From the NCBI GenBank assembly GCA_022702705.1, contig CM040430.1, positions 71,747,982 through 71,811,981 on the forward strand: a stretch of DNA of 64,000 nt, given 5' to 3'. The notes under the pieces were generated by a model. It worked only from the letters and a program-made list of their open reading frames with translations. It made no database searches and was not told where the DNA came from. Within the stretch, counting starts at the first letter, position 1, and each line of letters begins with the position of its first letter. The translations under genes were made by a program, and so were the position numbers. The DNA is from Papilionanthe hookeriana x Papilionanthe teres. Lineage: Eukaryota > Streptophyta > Magnoliopsida > Asparagales > Orchidaceae. Below are positions 49,220 through 59,622 of this stretch, in pieces.

Positions 49220-50539
49220 TTATTCAGGTTGATCCAACATTAAAACCTCTTTAAAATTAGGTTTATTGCCTTCAAAATATTGTTTTAATCTTTATCCATT
49301 AACTTTGAATATTCTTCCAAATTTATGGTCTTCGATAATCACAGCTCCAAACTGATACACTTTTACAACAATGAAAGGTCCCGTCCATCTAGATTTCAGT
49401 TTCCTAGGAAATAATTTCAGTTTTGTATTGTATAGTAAAACTTTTTGTCCTGGTTCAAATTCGCTTTTGACAATATTCCGATAATGCCATATTTTTCTTC
49501 TCTCTTGTATATTCTATCATTATCATATGATTCATTTCTGATTTCTTCAAATTCTTTCAATTGTAAGAGTCTTTTCTCACCAGCATCTTTTAAATTAAAG
49601 TTCAATTTCTTTATCACCCAATATGCTTTATATTCTAATTCAACTGGCAAGTGACAAGTTTTTCCAAAGATTAATCTGTAAGGGGACATTCCTATAGGAG
49701 TTTTATAAGCAGCTTTGTATGCCCATAAAGCAGATGTCTAGCCAGTAGCGACCAATCTAATTTCTCAGGATTAATGACTTTCTCCAAAATTCGTTTAATT
49801 TCACTATTACATACCTCTGCTAAGCCATTAGTTTGGGGATGATAAAATATAGATAATCTATACAAAATATTATATTTTCCACCAATCTTTGAATCAGTTT
49901 ATTCTTAAAATGTGATCCTCTAGGCATTCCATATCATGTGAAAATATTTTTCATTGAAAACCTCGAAACACTTATAGCATCACACCTAAGTGAAGCTATT
50001 GCCTCAATCCATTTTGATACATAATCAACAGCAATCAGTATATTTATATTTCTAAAAGAAGGTATAAAATGTCCCATAAAATCTAATCCCCGGGCATAAA
50101 AAATTTCAACTTCCAAAGTAAAATTAAGAGGCATTTCATTTCTTCTAGATATATTTCCTATTCTCTGACATGGATCACAAGTTTTGATAAATATATAAAC
50201 ATCTCTGAAAATTATAGGCCAATAAATTCTAGATTACAAAATCTTATATATAGTTATATCAATTCTGAAATGTCCACCAAAATCAGAAACATGACATTCT
50301 CAAATAATTCTTTCAGTTTATTCATAAGGCACACATCTCCAAATAATAAAATCTTTACATTGCTTGTACAGATAAGGATCGTCCCAGAAATAAAATTTAG
50401 CATCATGCTTAAATTTTTTTTGTTGTTGCATTGTTAAGTCAGGTAGTAAAGTATTACTAACAATGTAGTTTACAATAATAGAATACCATGATAAATTTCC
50501 TTCAAATAATATTATATAATTGCTCATCATAACAAGTTT
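49220..50539 (-). pseudogene. Integrase of E, catalytic segment deleted
   Basis: The core start AVDYVSKWIEAIASLRCDA is at 49934-50134, but after NIFT the sequence runs YGMPR directly into GSHFKNK. Six residues present in the other copies, including the second catalytic aspartate, are missing by an in-frame 18-nt gap at about 49915-49930. Stops also occur. C-terminal part at 49417-49689 (MSPYRLIFGKTCHLPVELEY). Confidence 0.8.
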
Positions 50540-51900
50540 CAGTGATTTCCTTTTCAAAGTCATCCCAATTAGGTTGTTCAAGTCTAGATAAATGACAGCT
50601 ATTTGATTATCGACCCCTTTTCTAATAACAATCAAAATCAAATTCTTGCATTAAATGTATCCATTGAATTAGTCTTGGTTTTGCATCCTTCTTTTTCATT
50701 AAACATTTAATAGCAGAATTATCATTATACACTATACTTTTAGCTCCAATTAATTAAGATCTAAATTTTTTAAAGGCATAAACGATAGCTAATAACTCTC
50801 TTTCTGTAGTGGTATAGTTAATTTGAGCATCAATAAGAGTCTTACTAGCGTAGTATATAACTTTAAACATTTTGTCATGTCTTTGCCCTAAAACAACTCC
50901 AATAGCATAATCGCTAGCATCACACGTTGATTCAAATGGTTTCTCCCAAACAGGTGAAACTATCATAGGGGTAGTGATTAATTTTTCCTATAATAGATCG
51001 AAAGCTTTTAGCATTCATCATTAAAGTCAAACTTTCTATCTTTTTCGAAAAGTTAGCATAGAGGCTTAGTGCTTTTTGAAAAGTCTTTGATATATCGCCT
51101 GTAGAATCCTACATGTCCCAAAAAGCTTCTTACCCCTCTCACAGTTGTTGGAGGTGGTAATTTTTTATAATTTGATTCTTCACAGGATCTACTTCCATGT
51201 CATATTCAGATATTTTATGCCCAAGCACAATTCCTCCTTCAACCATAAGTTGACACATTTTCTAGTTTAGGACTAAATTTGTTCTTTCACATACCTCTAA
51301 AACATTTTCTATGTTACATAGGCATTCATCACATGAATCTTTAAATATTGAGAAATCATTCATAAAGACTTCTATTCCATCATTAATTAATTTGCTAAAT
51401 ATGGATGCCATACATATTTGAAATGTTGCAGGTGCATTACATAATTCAAAGGGCATTCTTCAAAAAGCAAAATTTCCATAAGGGCTAGTAAATGTTGTCT
51501 TCTCTTGATGCTCAAGAGCAATAGGTATTTGGTGATGACCGGTATATCCTTCCAAAAAGTAATAGTACTTGTGTCCAGCAAGTCTGTCTAGCATTTGGTC
51601 TAAAAAAGTTAAAGGAAAGTGATCTTTTTTGGAGGCGGCATTTAATTTTCTATAATCAATACATATTCGCCAACTAGTGACTTGTCTTGTCGATATAATT
51701 ACAATTTGATAATTTGGGTCAACATTCACTCCTCCTTTCTTAGGAAAAAATGAATTGGACAAACCTAAACTCTATAAGAAATAGGATATATAATTTCAGC
51801 ATCTAACCACTTCAAAAACTCTTTTTTAACCACTTCTTTCTTTATTGGGTTCAGTCTCCTTTGTGGATCAACTCTAGGTTTATGTTGTTCATTCAACAAA
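50540..51900 (-). pseudogene. Reverse transcriptase/RNase H of E, catalytic residues changed
   Basis: RT reads FLEGYTGHHQI (others FLDGY) at about 51550 and VFMNDFSIF (others VFMDDFSVF) at about 51360-51385. Both replace a catalytic aspartate. RNase H at 50754-50966 (CDASDYAIGVVLGQR; ERELLAIVYAF). Stops and frame changes are frequent. Confidence 0.82.
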
Positions 51901-52870
51901 ATTCTGTGCATAAAGATTGATAGACTGATTCCTTTAATATCAGTTATGGACCAACCAAAAGCCTTTTTATCTCTTTTTATGGTGTCCGATAATTTTTGTT
52001 CTTGATATTCATTTAAATCTGAAGATACAATGACTGGTAAAGTAGATGATTCTTCTAAAAACATATACTTCAAATGATTAGGAGGAATTTTCAGCTTAAG
52101 TTCACGAGGTTTAATGATAGATGGATTCAAACTTTTATCTCCATTTTCTATAGTATCTAATCTTTCAAATTTTTCCTGAACAAATTCTAACTCTTCATTC
52201 TTCATATCATCTAAATAATCTTCACTTTCGCTTTCATTTTCGTCCTCACATTCCAAATTTTCTTCAAATACTTCTTTAAAATGATATTCTCTCAAATAAA
52301 CGCAGATCTCCATTTGAAAGCAGTCATCATCTTTTTCAGTTGAAGAGAATTTCATAGATTTTAGAATATTGAAAGTTACCTCTTGATCATTAACTCTCAT
52401 TGTTAATTCTCCTTTTTGAGCATCGATCATAGCTCTCCTAGTAGCAAGGAATGGTCTTCCCAAAATAATTGAAATTTCTTTATCTTTCTCCATATCTAAT
52501 ACAATAAAATCCACAAGAAAGATAAATTTATCCACCTTCACTAATACATCTTCCACAACTCCTTTAGGATAAGTGATAGATCGATCAGCCAACGGAAGAG
52601 TCAATGATGTAGGTGAAATTTCTCCTATTCCCAATCTTTTGAAAGTTAATAAAGGCATAAGATTAATACTAGCTCCATGATCACATAAAGCTCTTCCAAA
52701 AAATTTCTCACCTAAATCACACGAGATAGTGAAACTACCTGGGTCTTTAAGTTTTTCAGAAAGCTTCTTTTGAATAATTGCACTACACTTACCGAAAAGT
52801 ACAGCAGTCTCGTGGTCTTTAAAATTTCTTTTCTTTTCAAAAATATCCTTAATAAACTTTGCATAATTGG
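51901..52870 (-). pseudogene. Protease and linker of E, cut by F
   Basis: Active-site region CDHGASINLMPLLTFKRLGI at about 52640-52690 (Leu to His next to the catalytic Asp), ISIILGRPFLATRRAMIDAQ, and an acidic linker, all in a 297-residue open stretch (51765-52658). F begins at 52871 inside the pre-protease FAKFIKDIF region. Confidence 0.82.
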
Positions 52871-54479
52871 TGCGACTTTTTTAATTTGCAAGAATTAATG
52901 AACTCAGATTTAGATTTATATATTGATTTATATGATAATGAGTCACACAATTAACGGAAGTATACATATAGCTTAAGTAATACAGGGTTTTAGTGGAGTC
53001 CTGGAATATTGATCCCACAGGGAGGCTTTACTTTTATGATCTAGCATAGAAATCTCTTATCGAATCACAACAAAATTGCATGTGGTTTAATTCTTGAAGT
53101 AAAGACAAACAGGTTCAGTTACTATATCTACCAAAGAACATTCTAAACTTTAGTAAGTTAAACTAACACAAGACTAAATTTATAATAAAGTTTAGTTGCA
53201 AGAAAGAGTTTTCCTCCTTTCCATTCATAATGTGATGATTATTGGACATAGATCAGTGATGCAAATGTATTATGCCAAATAAGAGCATTCCTATTCTTTA
53301 CCCATATTTCAGTGTATAAAGAATATTGGCTAATCCTACTTTAGTCCCCAAATCCGTGGTTAGGCTTGGAGGATACTGGCTCTCACTCCAGAGCTCCCAC
53401 TTCCCTTCACCTGAAGGCTAACCCTCGCTTCAGTTTCTAAACATTAGGACCAAATTGAGGATTTCAGCATTTCACTCTGAAATCTCCAATTCTACGCCCA
53501 TCAAAGTATATTTCCCTATTTATTTGCACTCAACCCCCATGAACTTCACCATTCATGGAATTTGAATGTGACCTTTACTTTTGTTGTGGAACTCATAAAC
53601 TTTTTGAAACATATGTTTCCCATTAAGTTTTAATAATTCAATTGGCCAGATCAAAAAGTAAATGAAGTTCTAAGTGAAAAGGTCATCACAAATTCTCCGT
53701 AATAATTTGACACATCATTTTAATTTCACAACATCAACACATCACATGAAAAAGAGAAAGACAAATAAATCTACTCAAGACTAATGTGGAAAAGATGAAA
53801 AAACATGGATTTCGTATATAAAAACAACGTCACACAAATAAAGTAAAGTAAAGACAACTTATCTCAAACTCTTCCCCAAGCGAATCTCAAAGAATTCCTT
53901 TGGCTCCTCTTCTTTCTTCACAACAACACAGAATTCTCTCTTCAGAATAGTAAGGAAGAAGAAATCTCTCACTTTCCCTCTCCTCTCACACTCCTTTGAA
54001 GAGAAAAACACAAACCTAACTTGCTGCAAAAAATGGAAAGAACTCGCTCTCTAAACTCTAAACTCTTCTCTTTCTTTCTTCCCCCATTTAAAATGTGGCT
54101 ACAAAAGTGTTTAAATTCGACCAAAACTGAATTCCCAAGAGTTTTCTCAAGCAACCTTTCAAAATTTGGCCAAATACATTGAATCTAGTTCAAATTGAGA
54201 TAGGGCGCTATCTGACACTGGTAGGAGCGTTGTTTGGTGTATGATTCCGCCAAAACATCGTTACTCTCAGGAAACTGGTGTTGTCCGGCGCTAGTTCAAT
54301 AAAATACACTTTTTTCCCTTTTCACTCCAAATTCTCTCCTTTTCACTTCCTTTTACTCCAAAGGCCTAAAATCATTGTACCTGTACGAAATCATCAAAAA
54401 TACCTTCCTTTAAAGTGCAATATCATCAAAAATAGGTATGAAATGAATAGTAAAAAGCTATGAAATTTTTAGTGGATCA
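52871..54479 (-). repeat. 3' LTR of F
   Basis: Plus strand TGCGACTTTTTTAATTTGC to TTTTTAGTGGATCA, 1609 bp. Decayed palindromes are at about 54195-54295 (GGGCGCTATC; TCCGGCGCTAG). Confidence 0.9.
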
Positions 54480-54881
54480 AGATTCCCCAAACTTATCTAT
54501 TGCTTGTCCTCAAGTAATTCTAATTAATAAATAAAATTATTATCCACTACAATGAACTTTCTTTCTAGAATACCATAAATTTGATTTAGATAAGTACTAT
54601 AGTAAAATTTTCAGAAAGATTTTTGAATAATTCAAGTAAATTCTGCAAGTGTAAGAATATCTAGTATCAAGTCTAAGAGTTCTAGCTTTCTATTCATTTC
54701 AAAAATGACTGTAGATTGTCCTACTAAGGCACTTAAAAGGATTACATGAAAAAAAGTTTATGAGAACACTACTAGTAAAGATGCTAATCCGTACACATAA
54801 GTTCAAGAAAGTAATTAAGTTTTTTCCCTTTAGGTAGGTCCAAGTGAAGCAAATTTTTGATTAGGCATCTCCTCAAGCTTC

Positions 54882-54945
54882 TCCTCACTTCTCTTTTCTT
54901 TTCTTTTTCTTTTTCTTTTTGCTTTTCTTTTCTTTTCTGTGAGGA
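54882..54945 (-). other. Purine tract enclosed in a 7-bp stem, 3' UTR of F
   Basis: TCCTCAC (54882-54888) pairs with GTGAGGA (54939-54945) around a CTTTT-rich tract. Confidence 0.72.
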
Positions 54946-55789
54946 TTACTGTATCTGGATAGCCTTTAATGATTTTGAACTTCACCCTTCACCCTACATT
55001 TGAAACTTACCACATTCCTTTACCTTATCGGCATTTATTTAGCTTTTAAATGATTCATCATAGAGTCTTAATCATTTCCTATCACATAAAATTTTAAGAT
55101 TCTTAATATTTCAAAAATGCAGTTTTTCTTACTTTGAATAGGTGATTATAGTCTTATACTTTTATACCAAATATCTTACATTACAAAATTACTTTCATTA
55201 CCAAACCGTTTCATTCAATTTTATAAAATACTTAAATAAAATAAAAATATAGTTATCTGAAATTGAGTTCTATTACAGGAAATCATGTTACTAATTTTTT
55301 GAAATAATTTTAAATGAGAGCAATTAATTGTTAGTTCTTTCCCTTCCCCCAAACTTAGATATTTGAATATAATTAACATGGAAGAAAGAAAAGAACTAAA
55401 TATAACTCATACCTCAATATGCTGGCTTTTCATAACTTTGAGTTTCAGCAGGTTTTTCTTCATAAAGTAGAACAGTAGACCTGAAATAAATAAGAAGAAT
55501 CTCTATACACAAATATGGGGTAGATGTTTATAAAGAAGAAGTTTAAACACATTAAACAGTGCACATTAACATCCAACTGTTACTTGTACAAATTAAACTA
55601 GCAAACAAAACACATAAAAAACTTCACTATCACATCACATACATCACAAATCAACAACAAAGTCTACTACAAGTACATCCAACACACATATAACATCTAA
55701 GATACACATTATAAGGAGTCTCAGGTACATCACAAATACAAAACACAAATACATCACAAAGTTCTATGAAAAATAATAAAATACACAAA

Positions 55790-56889
55790 CTACCAATCTT
55801 TATCTTCTGCAAAAGCTCCACCATCATCAGGTTCCTCGGGCTGGTATGGATTATACTCAGGGTAAGTAGGAAATACAACATCAGTGTCTCCCCTCAAGAA
55901 TCTCATTTGTGCGTCATGATAAGATATCTCATATTCTCTCTACTGAACTTGATAATCATCATTAATTTTGTTCCTTACTTCTACTCCCTCTACTCTGGTG
56001 TTTAACCTTTTCAATTGATCCATAACATCATGCAGAGTAGGCTCCCTAGATGTAGATGGTCTATCTCGACAAGAAGGCTCATCAGCTCTCTTACTCCATT
56101 TCCATCCTACATGGGCTTCATAAGTTTTTAGATTTAATTTAGTAATAGGCTTCAGGGGGTGGACTACCTCATCATTATCTTCAATCATTACACCTGCCTA
56201 AATACATAAAGCATGAATCAGACTGGGGTATCCTAGTCCTCTTGTAGTCTCACCTTTCGATTTTGTCAAAATACTTTTATGAATAATAGCCCCAATATTT
56301 ATATTCTTCATATTCTGAATACAGTAATTCAGAACAGCTCTATCAACAGTAACATCACTATGATGGTTGGTAGGTAACAATCTGGCAAAAATGAAATAAT
56401 GTCAGGCTTTGATATAGGATTGAAAGTAGAAAGGGGAAAATTAACTTTCATTCTCTGCTTAATCTTTTATTCATCTTTTCCATCAGTAAAAAAGTTTATA
56501 ATCTCATCCAATGCGTAATTCGTGATAAAAAATTTTTCATATTCACAATGGTATGGTGCTCTCAACTGATAAAATGCATTTATGCTGACAGGGGTGAATT
56601 CAACCATTTGGCCTCTAACTATAATTAATTCACTCTCAGAACAATACCAATTAGCATAAAATTCCCGAACAATACCCAAAATCGCATTTGTAGTGAAATA
56701 ACAAAAAATCTCCCATTGACTATTAGATATCAGTTCTTTAAGCATGCCCCTAGAATTTTCAAAGACTCTTTCATGAATTCATTTCTTATTGCTAATAAAC
56801 GTACTAAAATGTGAATAGGCTTTGAAATTCACAAATTTACTTTCATGATATTCAAATTTCCTCTCCCCTTGAGCTAATCTTGGAGCCAT
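55790..56889 (-). pseudogene. env-like ORF 2 of F
   Basis: ATG 56889 (MAPRLAQGERKFEYHESKFV), one early stop, then a core at 56467-56745 (NSQWEIFCYFTTNAILGIVR, EFYANWY; IIVRGQMVEFTPVSINAFY). Middle part at 56198-56380 (VDRAVLNYCIQNMKNINIG). C-terminal region at 55940-56188 with a helical DVMDQLKRLNTRVEGVEVR, then RFLRGDTDVVFPTYPE and an acidic end, stop at 55790. It is the best preserved ORF 2 here, with about four breaks. The domain occurs in plant Athila elements; its role is unknown. Confidence 0.78.
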
Positions 56890-57269
56890 TTATCTAAAAA
56901 TATCAGTTTGTTTCCAAATCAATTTTAAAATTACAATGTGATCGACTCCAACAAAAATTTAAATAGATAAGAACTCAAAATTCATGAATAATCTCCATCT
57001 CCAAAAACTTCAAAATTCCAAATCTTCCTAATGTATGAGATTTCTTCGGTCAAAATAAAAAATATTACGTTAAAGTGTAGCTCTTACCAAGAGAAGATGA
57101 AATCCTAATTTTTTTTGCCACGAAATCACTTCAAATCCAAATGCTAGTGAGCCCTAGGCGTGAAAATCATCCTTAGTTGGAGGTTGAAGACAAAGATTTG
57201 GGCAGAAATGGCGGGTCCCAGGGTTATATCATAAAAATTTTGGGCATTTTCACGTTCGAACACTATCCA

Positions 57270-57369
57270 GCGCTGGAAGCAACACCGTTCGACGCATTAT
57301 TCTACTGAAATGGCCAAATTCTCTAACTTTTGATGTTGTCTGGTGCTGGTGGTAGCGCCGTTCGGCGCT
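57270..57369 (-). promoter_or_regulatory. GC palindromes before env-like ORF 2 of F
   Basis: AGCGCCGTTCGGCGCT is perfect at 57354-57369; a decayed copy is at 57281-57295 (AACACCGTTCGACGC). Confidence 0.72.
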
Positions 57370-57734
57370 AGTTCAAAATTGGGCTTCCAACTTTCTTTTG
57401 CAATTTCGATCATTTAAAGCTTGCTCGATGTCTAATTAGTCTAATTAAGCATTGAATAACATCCTAAAGCCTTGGCAAATGATATTTTTTAACACAAACA
57501 ACACATAACATTACTTTCATATATAAAATCCATGAGTCATACACATACACACAACACTAAACATTACACATTTTCAAGCCATATAATCTTAAATTCAGCA
57601 TCGCACACAACCACAACACAATAGCACTTAGAACTAAACAAACAAGCATGTCCAAAAACAACATTCAAACTAAAAAAGGTAAAGCAAAGCAAAGCAATCA
57701 GACATTCAAACACATAAATACACTAATCAAGTTT

Positions 57735-58760
57735 TCATTCTTCCTCTGAACTATCATCAATTCTTAGATCTCCCATTGATTGAGCATGGATAAATAAATT
57801 ATAGAATGGACGAAAAGGAAATTCTTCAGTAGAATCCTTTTCAATCTAACCTTTCATTCTCTTCAATCACGTCAAACTTCCTTCAAGATATCCTGAATGA
57901 TCATAGTGCTCTATCATTCTCCAATCTAGATGATCAAAGAAATCAGAAAGATTGTTGTACTTCCTTCTCTAATTTCTTCATTTTCATCAAGATGATCTGT
58001 GAACTCTCAGGAAAATAAGGAGGAATAGGTGTTAACCTTTGAGATGGTTGATCTTCAATAATGTTCATATCATTTATATCACCAATTACCTGGTTATTAT
58101 ATGTATCTGCTAGGTCTATAGGCTTCCAAGGTAGAAGTACTATTTCCCAGTTCTCATATGGTACTTGCGATTGACTGCAGAGGAGAAATATGGTGGAAGG
58201 ATTTCCAAGCCCATATTTTGATCCATGAACGATCAATCCCAAAACAGACTTAACAATTATCGAACCAACATCAATAGGCATTCCCATTTGAATACAATAA
58301 TTCAGAGTAGCACACTCCTTAGTTAATTTATTGATTTTTATTTTTGGGAGCAATTTTGTACGAATGAAGTAATGTAAGTGTTTCGACGTAGGATTTAATA
58401 GTGTGGTCGAGAAACTTACATACTTGCTATCTCTTATCTCCCATTCATCACTTTCATCTGTCAGATATCTGTATAAGTCATTCATGTTGTCCCTCGTCGG
58501 GGCAATGTTTGAATAGTGGCAAATTGGCACATATTCAATCATGTATAAATCATTAATCTTTACAGGATTAAATGTGAAAAACCTACCTCGCACATAAACT
58601 GATCCACGGTTGATTCCATGAAGATTTGCATAAAACTCCTTCACAAACGGAACAACTACAGCGGTAGTAGTACAACACAATACTTCCCAACATCTCTGAA
58701 CAATAATTTCATCAATTCTAGTTATAGGAGATTCATACCTTGATTTTCAAAGCCTCGCTC
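57735..58760 (-). pseudogene. env-like ORF 1 of F
   Basis: The longest intact stretch of this gene in the window: 245 residues at 57943-58680 starting CCTTTAVVVPFVKEFYANLH, then SVYVRGRFFTFNPVKINDLY, ECATLNYCIQMGMPIDVGSI and YGLGNPSTIFLLCSQSQVPY. The C-terminal coiled coil (MKKLEKEVQ) then meets a frameshift near 57945; HLDWRM and an acidic SSEEE end at 57735 follow in another frame. The true start lies upstream of 58680, beyond a stop. No signal peptide or transmembrane helix is evident, which argues against a classical envelope protein. Confidence 0.78.
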
Positions 58761-59014
58761 TATAATCAATCCCATTTTCAAGATATTTTTGTTGAAAAGT
58801 CACTGCGCCTCGAAACTTACAAACTTTCTACGGTTCAACACTTAAAATTATTGAATTTCCATCAAGTTTAAATCCATTTGGACGAGAATTTGGGTCTTCC
58901 TCTTCATTTCTTCAGAATTTCCAGCATCTAGGGGCAGTTTTTGGATCTTATAATGGAGGATTTACTGCTAGAATCGCAAAAACTCAGATTTTAAAGATGA
59001 GAAACGATTTCCTA

Positions 59015-59037
59015 AACAGCGGCGCTGTCTGGCGCTA
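59015..59037 (-). promoter_or_regulatory. GC palindrome remnant before env-like ORF 1 of F
   Basis: ACAGCGGCGCTGTCTGGCGCTAG-type sequence: two GGCGCT half-sites, decayed from AGCGCC-NTTC-GGCGCT. Confidence 0.5.
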
Positions 59038-59197
59038 GTTCAAATTCGCTAAACTTCACTTCGTTTGAATTTTTTCCAAATTTTGATTCAATTCATTTAT
59101 TAAATATTATTAATGATAATTAAGAAAGATTAAGACTTAATTAAGCAACAAAAAAACACAAATAACACATCAAAAAAAGTAAATACTTAATAACTGT

Positions 59198-59245
59198 GGG
59201 TTTCCTCCCACAAAGCGCTTGTTTTAACATCGTCAGCATGACATA
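59198..59245 (-). promoter_or_regulatory. Conserved post-pol block of F
   Basis: Minus GACGATGTTAAAACAAGCGC then TGTGGGAGGAAACCCACA: a perfect 6-bp stem around AGGAAA. Confidence 0.75.
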
Positions 59246-59253
59246 ACTTTTAG

Positions 59254-59622
59254 TTATTTAGGTTGATCCAACATTAAAACCTCTTTAAAATTAGGTATAT
59301 TGCCTTCAAAATATGGTTTTAATCTTTGGCCATTAACTTTGAATATTTCTCTATATTTAAGGTCTTCGATAATCACAGCTCCAAACTGATACACTTTTAC
59401 AACAATGAAAGGTCCTGTCCATCTAGATTTCAGTTTCCAGGAAATAATTTCAATCTTGTATTTTATAATAAAACATTTTGTCCTGGTTCAAATTCATTTT
59501 TGAGAATCTTCTTATCATGCCATAATTTTCTTCTCTCCTTGTATATTCTATCATTATCATATGATTCATTTCTGATTTCTTCCAATTCATTCAATTTCAA
59601 CAATCTCTTCTCGCCAGCATCT
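59254..59622 (-). pseudogene. Integrase C-terminus of F, cut by G-right
   Basis: Readable as EIRNESYDNDRIYKE, FEPGQ and the end LDQPK stop (59254), matching E. Several stops. The upstream core is absent because the G repeat starts at 59623. Confidence 0.75.

Larger units (their letters stand above)
42821..52870 (-). mobile_element. Element E: 3' part of an Athila-like retrotransposon
   Basis: Minus strand: protease, RT/RNase H and integrase (52870 to 49220), post-pol block, env-like ORF 1, env-like ORF 2, purine-tract hairpin, PPT and 3' LTR (44442 to 42821). Its 5' LTR and gag are displaced beyond F and lie outside the window. It sits in D's gag and is interrupted at 52870 by F. Confidence 0.88.
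52871..59622 (-). mobile_element. Element F: 3' part of an Athila-like retrotransposon
   Basis: Minus strand: integrase C-terminus (59622 to 59254), post-pol block, env-like ORFs 1 and 2, purine-tract hairpin, PPT (54480-54493) and 3' LTR. Same family and orientation as E. Cut at 59622/59623 by the G-right repeat; its 5' part should lie right of the window. Confidence 0.88.

Noticed and set aside
55651..55881. Cys-rich 76-residue minus-strand frame
   Set aside because: Overlaps the 3' end of env-like ORF 2 of F in another frame, and its Cys codons come from a low-complexity ACA/GTGTAT stretch.
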